Shown here in pieces: positions 25,548 to 33,139 of a DNA stretch of 38,091 nt; position 1 is the stretch's first letter; each line of letters starts with the position of its first letter. The position numbers and the translations under genes are program-made. This stretch comes from Bacteroidota bacterium (GTDB lineage: Bacteria; Bacteroidota; Bacteroidia; Bacteroidales; F082), in NCBI GenBank assembly GCA_003232915.1, contig QIKE01000019.1:1-38091 (forward strand), written 5' to 3'. The notes under the pieces were generated by a model. It searched no databases. It saw nothing but the letters and a program-made list of their open reading frames with translations, and was not told the origin of the DNA.

Positions 25548-25913
25548 CTAAACTTTGTGAAGCTGTATAGCTGTTTTGGCTTTATGGTTATCCCACTTTA
25601 CCGGAAGACCCAGTACCATCCATTCCTCAATGCCTCCTTTCAGGTTATATAAATTATCATATTTTTCCGTTAGTAAAAAAAGTATGACATCCCGACTTCT
25701 ATTTCCACTGTGGCATCCAACAATGACATCCCTTTCCCGAGGAATTTCACTAAATCTCAAAGCAAACTCACTCTGGGGGATAAAAATTTGTACTTCCACA
25801 TCGAAAGCCACCATTTCTATTTCTACCGGTTCACGAATATCCAACAACAAAGCACCTTTTTGGATTCTCTCATAAGCAGCAACCGGATTAACTTCTCTAA
25901 TTTCCTGATGCAT
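25548..25913 (-). CDS. Rhodanese-like sulfurtransferase
   Basis: A 121-residue single-domain rhodanese. LLLDIREPVEIEM is the CH2A-type region and the active-site loop is CHSGNRS with Cys67, followed by NLKGGIEEWMVLGLPVKW. No signal peptide is seen, so it is cytoplasmic. It would carry persulfide sulfur between thiol acceptors. It is the first gene of a two-gene operon with the TauE-type permease. Confidence 0.88.
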   Translation of the reverse strand: MHQEIREVNPVAAYERIQKGALLLDIREPVEIEMVAFDVEVQIFIPQSEFALRFSEIPRERDVIVGCHSGNRSRDVILFLLTEKYDNLYNLKGGIEEWMVLGLPVKWDNHKAKTAIQLHKV

Positions 25914-26050
25914 ATTCTGATTATTTATAAATTAAAAAGATTCTTCTTTCCCGGCGTAAAGTAAAAAGCATAACCAATTATTACCCGAATGATAGCGAGA
26001 TATATTATTTTTTATTTTAGCAGAACGAAAACTTCTTTTTGTTTTGCCGG

Positions 26051-26117
26051 CAAATGTAAAGCGGAATGAATCATGGATACAATATTATTTTTTTATCAGG
26101 TATAACCAAAAGTTATA
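26051..26117 (-). promoter_or_regulatory. Promoter and activator-like palindrome for rhodanese-tauE
   Basis: On the minus strand TACATTTG (26058-26051) fits the -7 box, with a TTG 21 bp upstream. Further upstream is the perfect palindrome TATAAC-caaaa-GTTATA (26101-26117), centred roughly 63 bp before the predicted start of transcription. Its shape resembles Crp/Fnr-family sites, and the position is the classic one for such an activator. No gene for one is in the window. Confidence 0.55.
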
Positions 26118-26252
26118 ATGCGAAAAGTCGGCATTTCGTATGCATTTAATTAGTATCTGTTAAAAAACACTTGGTGTTATACATAGAAAATAAAACACAA
26201 TACCATTAACAAACAAGCAAAATGTACCGGTTTAAACCGTTTGGTGTATAAC

Positions 26253-26275
26253 AAAAAAACCACTCTTTTGAGCGG
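26253..26275 (-). terminator. Terminator after tRNA-Asp
   Basis: On the minus strand CCGCTC-AAAA-GAGTGG forms a 6-bp stem (one G-T pair) followed by seven T residues, about 8 bp beyond the tRNA. Confidence 0.7.
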
Positions 26276-26282
26276 CTTTATG

Positions 26283-26357
26283 CGGTCTGGACGGGACTCG
26301 AACCCGCGACCCCCTGCGTGACAGGCAGGTATTCTAACCATGCTGAACTACCAGACC
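26283..26357 (-). tRNA. tRNA-Asp (GTC)
   Basis: A full 75-base cloverleaf. The acceptor GGTCTGG pairs with CCAGACC, the anticodon stem CCTGC/GCAGG holds the loop CTGTCAC with anticodon GTC, and the T arm GCGGG-TTCGAGT-CCCGT is standard. CCA is not encoded. Confidence 0.97.
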
Positions 26358-26452
26358 AAATTTATTGATGAACTTTCCTTGTTTACAAAGGAATGCAAAA
26401 GTAAAAAGTTTTTTTTAATCTCCAAACAAAAAAAATATATTCCTTAAAAAAT

Positions 26453-28534
26453 TTACCGGAGAATAAATGCGCCTTTTTCTCTTATGTCATAATATTTGAT
26501 ATTCAGAACCTTTGCTTGTTGTATAGCTTGTTTTCGACGATATGACGGAAGTGAAGATGTGAGAATTATCTCCTTAAAATCGAAAGAGCTCTCCATAGTT
26601 TTCAACGCAACGGGAGCTTTTCCTGTGATGATGAGATAATCAAGCACGATTTTTTTTGCAAGTGGCGGATAAGCGTTTGGAGTAACTCCCGTGAAAAATG
26701 TTCTATAATTTTCAAATGCCAGAAAACCTTTATTAAAAAAATAGTAATCGTCTTGAAATTTTTTTTCTCCCTGCAAAGTAAAAGTTCGCCGGTTTAATCC
26801 TAAAGCAATCAAAAAATTTTTGTTGGCATAACTTAGCTTATCCCGTTGTTTTATCAATGTAGTATCAGCAATAAGAAAATGCTGATTTCCGTTGATGATG
26901 TCTGCTGCCGTGTGGTGAGGAATAGCGTAAACAACAAACTCCGATTGTTTAAGCCGGTCAAATTTACGTAAAGTTGCAAAAGCAAGTAACACGAAAAGCG
27001 AAGTAAGCAACGGAAATAGAAAACTTGAATTTTTCTTATAAATCCATAAAAACAAAAACAATATAAGTGAGTATACCAAAACCACTTTTATCAATGGAAA
27101 GTACAGGCCGGTAAATTGTGCGTGGGGTAGTGATGCTACAAAATGGATGATAAGGTTAGTGAGAAAAACCGTAGCTGATAAAAATTTCCCAAGAAGAAAG
27201 GCAATATGTCCAATTGAAGAAAACAAGATAAAAGCCAAACCAACCGTTACAATAAAATATGCAAGAAAAAAAACTGCAATATTAGTGAGCAGAAAATAAA
27301 GTGGAAAACTATGAAAGTAGTGTGCTGCAATAGGAAAAGCTCCGAGCTGCGCCGATGTCGAAAGAACAACTATCGACCATATTTTATCGAATACCACATT
27401 TTTAATATATAGCAAACCATAGAGAGGATGATAGAAAATCAAAATTCCTAAAACGGCAGCATATGACAGTTGAAAACCTATGTTGAAAATAAAAAACGGA
27501 TTGACAATTAGTAAGATAAAAGCAGATGCAGCAAGGGTATTGAAGGGGTCGCTATCGCGTTGAAGGTTTTCGGCTACAATAAAAAGACTAACCATTAACG
27601 CTGCACGCCATACGGAAGGGGAGAGTCCGGTAAGCATAGCATAAGACCAAATGATGAAAAGCAAAAGAATGGTTTTAAGTAATTTTTGTCTTTTATTACG
27701 ATTTAAAAAAGACAATAAAAAACTAAATACTATATAGATGATTCCTACATGCATACCTGAAACACAAAGAATATGAACAGCTCCTGCAGCAGCATACTCG
27801 TTTCGGATTTTGGGGTCCATCAATCGGTTGTAACCAAGCAAAATGGCCGAAGCAACGGCATATTCTTTTCCGCTCAATCCGTTGCTGTGCAAAGATGTTA
27901 TTAGTTTTTTTCGTAAACGATAAGGGAAATTCCAAAGCGATTTTTTTCCTGATGCAAGTTTTTTCCATTGGCCTGTGCGCAAGAAAGAAAGGTAAGCAAT
28001 GCCATTTTGTCGTAAATACTCACCATAATCGAATGCCATAGGATTTTGCGGACTTCCAGCTTTTTTGAGTCGGCCTTTGAAAACCAAAAGGTCTCCCGGG
28101 CCAAGCTTTTTTGCTAAACTGTCCTTTTCAAAAAATGCAATTACTTTTACCGAAATGGTTCTGTTAGCAGTAGGTGTAACTTTTAAAATACTCTTTACCG
28201 TCTCCTGTTTTATTTCCGGTTCCCCAACAACCCTTGCCGTAAACGACTCCGACTGTAAAAGTGTGGGATTTTGCCTAACGGCTTCTAATTTGTTTATACC
28301 CAACACAATGCCAAGTAGTACAAGAGAAACGCCAATGACAATACCACTGAGCCCTCGAAATCGAAAAGATTTTAATCGGAGTGATATGATAATCACTAAT
28401 AAAAGGCTACTACTAAAAAATACCAAAGCTGTTGTTAAGGTTAGTTTTTGAATGGTAGGTACGTAATATGCTAAGAAAATACCCAATAACAAAAACAAAA
28501 CCAAACGTACAAAAGGACGTGCCGACCATTCCAT
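26453..28534 (-). CDS. ComEC/Rec2 family DNA-uptake channel
   Basis: A 693-residue polytopic membrane protein. The N-terminal part has a hydrophobic hairpin and an OB-like DUF4131 domain (VVGEPEIKQETVKS, GPGDLLVFKGRLKKAGSPQNP). The competence domain starts near GYNRLMDPKIRNEYAAAGAV, followed by HILCVSGMHVGI and GLSPSVWRAALMV. ComEC translocates single-stranded DNA across the inner membrane in transformation. No metallo-beta-lactamase-type domain is evident; the C-terminal 170 residues are short and divergent. The frame could start at 28588, but a -7 box at 28568-28575 would place transcription inside that extension, so the ATG at 28534 is preferred. Confidence 0.88.
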   Translation of the reverse strand: MEWSARPFVRLVLFLLLGIFLAYYVPTIQKLTLTTALVFFSSSLLLVIIISLRLKSFRFRGLSGIVIGVSLVLLGIVLGINKLEAVRQNPTLLQSESFTARVVGEPEIKQETVKSILKVTPTANRTISVKVIAFFEKDSLAKKLGPGDLLVFKGRLKKAGSPQNPMAFDYGEYLRQNGIAYLSFLRTGQWKKLASGKKSLWNFPYRLRKKLITSLHSNGLSGKEYAVASAILLGYNRLMDPKIRNEYAAAGAVHILCVSGMHVGIIYIVFSFLLSFLNRNKRQKLLKTILLLFIIWSYAMLTGLSPSVWRAALMVSLFIVAENLQRDSDPFNTLAASAFILLIVNPFFIFNIGFQLSYAAVLGILIFYHPLYGLLYIKNVVFDKIWSIVVLSTSAQLGAFPIAAHYFHSFPLYFLLTNIAVFFLAYFIVTVGLAFILFSSIGHIAFLLGKFLSATVFLTNLIIHFVASLPHAQFTGLYFPLIKVVLVYSLILFLFLWIYKKNSSFLFPLLTSLFVLLAFATLRKFDRLKQSEFVVYAIPHHTAADIINGNQHFLIADTTLIKQRDKLSYANKNFLIALGLNRRTFTLQGEKKFQDDYYFFNKGFLAFENYRTFFTGVTPNAYPPLAKKIVLDYLIITGKAPVALKTMESSFDFKEIILTSSLPSYRRKQAIQQAKVLNIKYYDIREKGAFILR

Positions 28535-28567
28535 AATTAAGGTTAATATTTGAGAGTACAAGTTTAA

Positions 28568-28575
28568 CAAAAATA
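28568..28575 (-). promoter_or_regulatory. comEC promoter -7 box
   Basis: TATTTTTG on the minus strand, 33 bp before the preferred ATG at 28534. The -33 element is not clear. Confidence 0.4.
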
Positions 28576-28734
28576 TCCGTAAAATCAACCCTTCTTCCGA
28601 ATTACCGTTAAATTTGGTGTTCCGTTATTATCAAGTTAGTCCATTAAACATCGCTATACAATTTTTTATCACTAAATTAATATTAGAACTTAAGCTATAT
28701 TTGCGATTTTTCTCGTAACTTTTATGAAATCTGT

Positions 28735-29211
28735 CTATGCTATTTTCAAATCCTTTAAAACCTCTTTTGGTACCATTTGACTTATATCGCCGTTATTACG
28801 AATAACATCACGCACAATAGAAGAAGATATTGGTGTGTACTCGGGCTCGGTAAGAAGAAAAATGGTGTCGATATTAGGATTGAGTTTTTTGTTTACTTGA
28901 CCGATACCCCGTTCAAACTCGAAATCGGCAGCGGTACGTAATCCCCTGAGGATAAAACGGGCATTCCTATCTTTACAGAAATTTACCGTGAGACCTGTAA
29001 AAGATTCTACAATTATTTTCTCCTCATCTTGAAAAATTTTTTCAATCCAACTTTTGCGTTGCTCCATATCAAACATGTGCTTTTTCTCGGAATTGATTCC
29101 AATACTTATAATAATTTTATCGAAAAGTGGAATTGCACGCCTAATTACCGATACGTGTCCGAGAGTGATGGGATCGAATGAGCCGGGAAAAATAGCTATG
29201 TTGTTCATCAT
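28735..29211 (-). CDS. coaD: Phosphopantetheine adenylyltransferase
   Basis: CoaD adenylates 4'-phosphopantetheine to dephospho-CoA, the penultimate step of CoA synthesis. All 158 residues fit the family. Nucleotidyltransferase motif GSFDPITLGH at 10-19, ILRGLRTAADFEFE at 87-100, TEPEYTPISSSIVRD at 121-135. It stands alone between comEC and a MITE, on the same strand as comEC with a 147-bp gap. Confidence 0.96.
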   Translation of the reverse strand: MMNNIAIFPGSFDPITLGHVSVIRRAIPLFDKIIISIGINSEKKHMFDMEQRKSWIEKIFQDEEKIIVESFTGLTVNFCKDRNARFILRGLRTAADFEFERGIGQVNKKLNPNIDTIFLLTEPEYTPISSSIVRDVIRNNGDISQMVPKEVLKDLKIA

Positions 29212-29350
29212 ATTCTGACTTTGTTAATGAAACAATAGGCGATTTTCAGCATAAAGATGATTTTTTTATAAAAAAACTTTTCCTGAAATTCCTTACTGTC
29301 ATATAAAATATTTTATTGCTTTACGAATGTTTTTACAAATGTATGTTTTA

Positions 29351-29557
29351 TACTTAAAACGGGATAAATTTATACATTTTTATAGAAGAAAAAACGGTAT
29401 GCAAAATATTATGAAACCGCTGACAAATTTCATAAGGCTGTAATCGGATTTTTCTAATCACTTAATCAAAAATAAAAGGCCGATTTAAAGAATTTATTGA
29501 CATTGAAACTTCAATTTTTTAAAACTAAAAATGTCCTGACTTATTCCGTGTGATGTA
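29351..29557 (+). mobile_element. IS630-like MITE, copy A
   Basis: A 207-bp element. Its ends are imperfect inverted repeats of about 31 bp: TACTTAAAACGGGATAAAT on the left and, reverse-complemented, TACATCACACGGGATAAAT on the right, both continuing to ACATTTT. TA dinucleotides flank both ends (29349-29350, 29558-29559), the signature of IS630/Tc1-type insertion. Inside, one frame reads YYETADKFHKAVIGFF, stop, SLNQK, stop, KADLKNLLTLKLQFF, which resembles an IS630 transposase C-terminus. It sits between coaD and tRNA-Lys. Confidence 0.82.
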
Positions 29558-29631
29558 TAATAGTAAGCCTAACCGGTTTTAACAAAAGAAATAATTGAAA
29601 AGTTAAATAACGTCTTACCAATAGTTTTCAT

Positions 29632-29662
29632 AAAAAAAACCTCCTTGAAATGAGAGGTTTTT
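29632..29662 (-). terminator. Terminator after tRNA-Lys
   Basis: On the minus strand AAAAAACCTC-tcatttcaa-GGAGGTTTTTTTT forms a stem with a T run directly downstream of the tRNA. Confidence 0.65.
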
Positions 29663-29669
29663 TGTACTG

Positions 29670-29742
29670 TGATCCGTCCGAGGCTCGAACTCGGGACCCT
29701 TTGCTTAAAAGGCAAATGCTCTACCTGCTGAGCTAACGGATC
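29670..29742 (-). tRNA. tRNA-Lys (TTT)
   Basis: A 73-base cloverleaf: acceptor GATCCGT pairs with ACGGATC, discriminator A, anticodon stem TTTGC/GCAAA with loop CTTTTAA and anticodon TTT, T arm CCGAG-TTCGAGC-CTCGG. CCA is not encoded. Confidence 0.97.
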
Positions 29743-29808
29743 AATCCTGATTTGGAGGCGCAAAAGTAGTATATTTTTTAATTTTCCAAATATTTTTTTT
29801 GAAAAAAA

Positions 29809-30423
29809 TTACTCTTCTAATATTCCTTTTCCCTGTCTGATGATTTCTATCTCGCCACTTGTGCAATCTACAACCGTAGAAGGTTCGTTATCGCCATATC
29901 CCCCATCAATTACCAAGTTAACACGGTCTTTGTATTTCTCGTAAATCAAATTGGGATCTGTGGTGTACTCCAACACTTCATCCTCATCGTGGATAGATGT
30001 GGTAAGAATGGGATGACCTAACTCTTCAATTATGGCATTTAAAATATTGTTGTTGGGAATACGGATGCCAATGGTTTTTTTTTTGCTTTGAAACAATTTG
30101 GGCACTTTGCCGTTGGCATTAAAAATAAAGGTGAAAGGCCCTGGCAAATTTTTCCGGATAAGACGGAAAATCTTATTGTTGAAAGGTTTGGTGTATTCTG
30201 ACAACATGCTCAAATTGTTGATAATTATAGAAAAATTTGCTTTTTTTTTCTTAATACCTTTTATCTGCGAAATGTTGTCAACTGCTTTGTGTTTAAAAAG
30301 GCTACATCCCATTGCATAAACAGTGTCGGTTGGGAAAATGACAATTCCACCGTCATTCAGAACCTGAATAATTGTTCTAACGTGCTTGGGTGCGGGATTT
30401 TCGGGATATATTTTTAACAGCAT
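29809..30423 (-). CDS. L-threonylcarbamoyladenylate synthase (Sua5/YciO/TsaC family)
   Basis: Makes threonylcarbamoyl-AMP from threonine, bicarbonate and ATP for t6A37 of ANN-decoding tRNAs. The 204-residue YrdC-fold protein has IVIFPTDTVYAMGCSLF (about 28-44), KKKKANFSIII, PGPFTFIFNANGKVP and KKTIGIRIPNN. It lacks the extra Sua5 C-terminal domain, so it is the short TsaC/YciO type; YciO-like members have uncertain activity. The ATG at 30423 is preferred to a TTG two codons upstream. A -7 box lies 22 bp upstream. Confidence 0.88.
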   Translation of the reverse strand: MLLKIYPENPAPKHVRTIIQVLNDGGIVIFPTDTVYAMGCSLFKHKAVDNISQIKGIKKKKANFSIIINNLSMLSEYTKPFNNKIFRLIRKNLPGPFTFIFNANGKVPKLFQSKKKTIGIRIPNNNILNAIIEELGHPILTTSIHDEDEVLEYTTDPNLIYEKYKDRVNLVIDGGYGDNEPSTVVDCTSGEIEIIRQGKGILEE

Positions 30424-30444
30424 ACTCAAGAATTTTTATACCTG

Positions 30445-30452
30445 CAAAAGTA
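30445..30452 (-). promoter_or_regulatory. Promoter -7 box of the TsaC-type gene
   Basis: TACTTTTG on the minus strand, 21 bp before the ATG; matches TAnnTTTG. No strong -33 element. Confidence 0.45.
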
Positions 30453-30524
30453 TAAAAATATAATGAAGATTTCACTTAATAAAATTCAAAATCTTGTTGA
30501 AAAGTTTTTGCTTTGCGAAAGAGA

Positions 30525-30764
30525 TTATTGATAATAACGGGAGAGTTCATAGAATAAAAAAATCAGAGCGCCAATATATAGAAATAAAAACCGTAATACT
30601 CTAATGCGATCTTCTCCGAAAACAAAATAGTAATGAAGTTTGCCTTCTCGTAAACCCAAACTATTTCTTTTATGATGTTTTTCGACTTTGTTGAAAACAA
30701 GGAAAAGTAGCAAAAATAGTGTTAGTAGCGAAAATATTAGTATGGATAGATAAAAAGTAAGCAT
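30525..30764 (-). CDS. Small membrane protein, unknown function
   Basis: 79 residues with two hydrophobic helices (about 3-24 and 58-74) separated by a basic, polar stretch (KVEKHHKRNSLGLREG, then YFVFGEDRIRVLR). No family was recognised. Coding status is supported by a good -7 box (TATATTTG) 19 bp upstream and a lone position on the same strand as its neighbours. Topology is probably both ends on the same side of the inner membrane. Confidence 0.6.
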   Translation of the reverse strand: MLTFYLSILIFSLLTLFLLLFLVFNKVEKHHKRNSLGLREGKLHYYFVFGEDRIRVLRFLFLYIGALIFLFYELSRYYQ

Positions 30765-30783
30765 TATTAAGTTTTTGTGCTCG

Positions 30784-30791
30784 CAAATATA
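30784..30791 (-). promoter_or_regulatory. Promoter -7 box of the small membrane protein
   Basis: TATATTTG on the minus strand, 19 bp before the ATG at 30764; matches TAnnTTTG. Confidence 0.45.
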
Positions 30792-31079
30792 TGGTATTTT
30801 GTCAACAAAAAAATACGAAAATAAAAATATTGTTTTAAATCCACTAGTTAATCCAAAGTTATGCTATTTCAGGAATTCTTAGAGTAAAACTTTACATGTT
30901 TACTTTATTTGAAGAAGCAATCAACAAAAAACAAGTTGAAATACTCGACTTGCCATTTTCAACTTATTTTGATTAATTAATCCGTATGCTTTTTAAATTA
31001 AAACCTATTTTAAGAATTGAGAAAAAACATATTAACAATCAGGTCATCAGAAAAATAATAATTAATTAATTGCAAAAAA

Positions 31080-32040
31080 ATGGGCATGACAATCCTTTAT
31101 TTTTCAATTTATTTGACGATATTTCAGCTTATTATCCTGTTATTTGGCTTGTCTTGTATATAATTTCAACACCCATCTTCGGACTCAATATTTCCATTTA
31201 CCCGTTACAGATATGAATCTGAAAATAAATCTTTTTAGGTGTGTTGTAGATTTAATACCCGAAAACACTTCCGTTACTTTTCTAACAACATTAATTGAAA
31301 TTTTTTTTCATTGCTTTAATTATCGTAAAAGCATTGTTTTGATTCATAAAAGAGAAAGGCAAATATTCCAGCCAAAGTAAATATTCATAATATTAAAGGT
31401 TTTTTCACCGACTACTCTTTGATTGTAATATTCAATAATTTATTTTCCAATGCTTTTTTAGTTATTTGTAAGTATTGAACTATAAATAAGGCCGTCGTCT
31501 GTAAAAGCGTAAATCTGATTTTTGTTGCCCTTTTCTCTCATAATTATTAAATGATAGTTCCTCTCCTAATAAAATTGCGTGAGAGGCAAAAAAACCACTT
31601 GATATTTTTTATAATTGATTTCGACGGGTTTACAGTCGGTTATTCCTTAGATTTGCAATAGCAGATTTGCATTTTTATTTGAACTGATGTTGAACAATTT
31701 AATGTAATGATCAATCGCACCAATAATATCTTTTGAATAGGAACTTGCTTCCATTCTCGAACGGTTTATTATTTGTTTTAAAAGTAATTCATTGATATTC
31801 TTTAATGTCTCTACCTGCTTAAAATTAATATTGACATTTCCTTATCTGTTTTCTAAATAAACAAATTGATCGCCAATAGTTGCTATTCAGGGAAAATATC
31901 CCATATTTTTTTGACAAGTAGGATTTGAGTTGTATTTATGGTTTGCCATTATCTGATTAGCGTAATCGAAGTCATAAAATTAGCCCAGCTTCAATTGTTT
32001 TGTTAAGATTAATGATTTTATATTAAGCCTGTTAAGACGT
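31080..32040 (-). pseudogene. IS1380-type transposase relic
   Basis: From 31979 to 31458 one minus-strand frame of 174 codons reads as an IS1380 transposase with four premature stops and no frameshift. Its blocks are DFDYANQIMANHKYN, GYFP, stop, IATIGDQFVYLENR, stop, GNVNINFKQVETLKNINELL, INRSRMEASSYSKDIIG, KPVEINYKKYQVVFLPLTQFY, stop, ERNYHLIIMREKGNKNQIYA and ending ILTNN. The C-terminal part continues out of frame to about 31080: IIEYYNQRVVGEKTF, LKRFIFRFISVTGKW, RRWVLKLYT. The N-terminal third is missing. Nothing else was seen in 30792-31079. Confidence 0.82.
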
Positions 32041-32096
32041 TTTTTATGCTAATTTAAAGATATTAATTTATTTTTCTTAAAAAAGTTTACTTGACA

Positions 32097-32147
32097 TTGA
32101 ATATTATAAAATCTTTTTTTTAAGTTTGCAGCCGAATAATCATTCGG
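32097..32147 (+). promoter_or_regulatory. tetR promoter and operator
   Basis: TTG (32097-32099), a 21-bp spacer and TAAGTTTG (32121-32128) form a Bacteroidota promoter. The near-palindrome CCGAATAATCATTCGG (32132-32147) covers the expected transcription start, a typical place for TetR autorepression. Confidence 0.65.
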
Positions 32148-32156
32148 TATGTTATT

Positions 32157-32750
32157 ATGGATAAAACGGGTAAACAAGAAAACCATCCTGAATTAAAAAG
32201 TAAGATAATAAGTGCGGCACGTGAGCTGTTCGTAAAAAAAGGTTATTATCATACTAATATGCCCGATATTGTTAAAAGTGCAAATGTAAGCATCGGCGCT
32301 CTTTATCATTATTTTAAGGGAAAAGAAAGTCTTGCCAAAGAAATTCACGATTATTCGGTACATCAACTTGAAGAAAATTTCCGCAACAAAATTTTAATTC
32401 TTAATTCTGCAAAAGAAAGGGTTTATACGTTTATTAAAATGATGTTTGAGTGGACCGAAAACGATCCGGTTTTAGTTGAATATCTTTTGTTTGCCCGACC
32501 GCAAGATATTTTTAATGAAAAAATTAGTATCTGTTCGAGTGAAGGTTTTATTTTAGTTATGGATATCATTAAATACGGTCAGCAAAATAAGGAAATAAAA
32601 GAGGGTGATGCTAATCCTTATTATACGGTTTTGTCCGGTACCGTTTCAAGATATATTGAACTTTATCTCGAAAATAAACTTGAACAGCCCATAACTAATT
32701 TTATTGAGAGAGCTTTTGAAATTATATGGAATGCTATTAAGATAGTATAA
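32157..32750 (+). CDS. TetR/AcrR family transcriptional regulator
   Basis: A 197-residue regulator. The N-terminal TetR helix-turn-helix spans about 14-60: ISAARELFVKKGYYHTNMPD, then ANVSIGALYHYFKGKESLAK. The rest is an all-helical ligand domain without recognisable specificity. An imperfect palindrome overlaps its promoter and a related perfect one lies 20 bp after its stop codon, so it probably represses itself and a downstream unit. The next gene encodes a GNAT-like protein 390 bp away. Confidence 0.93.
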   Translation: MDKTGKQENHPELKSKIISAARELFVKKGYYHTNMPDIVKSANVSIGALYHYFKGKESLAKEIHDYSVHQLEENFRNKILILNSAKERVYTFIKMMFEWTENDPVLVEYLLFARPQDIFNEKISICSSEGFILVMDIIKYGQQNKEIKEGDANPYYTVLSGTVSRYIELYLENKLEQPITNFIERAFEIIWNAIKIV

Positions 32751-32769
32751 AAATTTTTTTTAAATCAAC

Positions 32770-32785
32770 GAACGAATGTTCGTTC
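32770..32785 (+). promoter_or_regulatory. Second TetR-type operator
   Basis: GAACGAA-TG-TTCGTTC is a perfect 7-bp inverted repeat sharing the CGAA...TTCG core with the tetR operator. About 28 bp later an ATG (32813) opens only MKANF before a stop, which could be the start of a lost target gene. The rest of 32751-33139 holds a -7 box and no gene. Confidence 0.5.
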
Positions 32786-32975
32786 TTAAATCAAATTAAA
32801 AAAAGTAAATTAATGAAAGCAAATTTTTAGAATCAATTCATAGATAGATAATTATATTGTTTTTTTTTAATCATAGGCGTCTTGGTAGCGACAAGAATTT
32901 GATCTTACCTGCATATCAAAATACAAATTAACCAATATTTAAACAAAAAAAAACGTACACACTAAAATAAGTTTT

Positions 32976-32983
32976 TATCTTTG
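32976..32983 (+). promoter_or_regulatory. Promoter -7 box of the GNAT-like gene
   Basis: TATCTTTG matches TAnnTTTG about 157 bp before the preferred ATG at 33140. No -33 match is evident. Confidence 0.45.
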
Positions 32984-33139
32984 GTTGCAAAAGATACTTA
33001 TATGGGTTTCAAAATTAGAACAAATTACCAACGAATGCTTGGAATAAATTATTAATTTACGAAAACAAAGTTGAAGTTAAGCAAAAATCAGATTTATCAA
33101 AATACCCGATTATTATCGGAAAATATAAAAAAGAAAAAT

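Noticed and set aside
31144-31380. 78-codon plus-strand frame in the gap before tetR
   Set aside because: The opposite strand carries the C-terminal part of the IS1380 relic, which explains the openness.
31458-31979. Possible stop-codon recoding, because four stops interrupt an otherwise open frame
   Set aside because: All three stop codons are involved and the N-terminus is missing, while intact neighbours use stops normally. Pseudogene decay is simpler.
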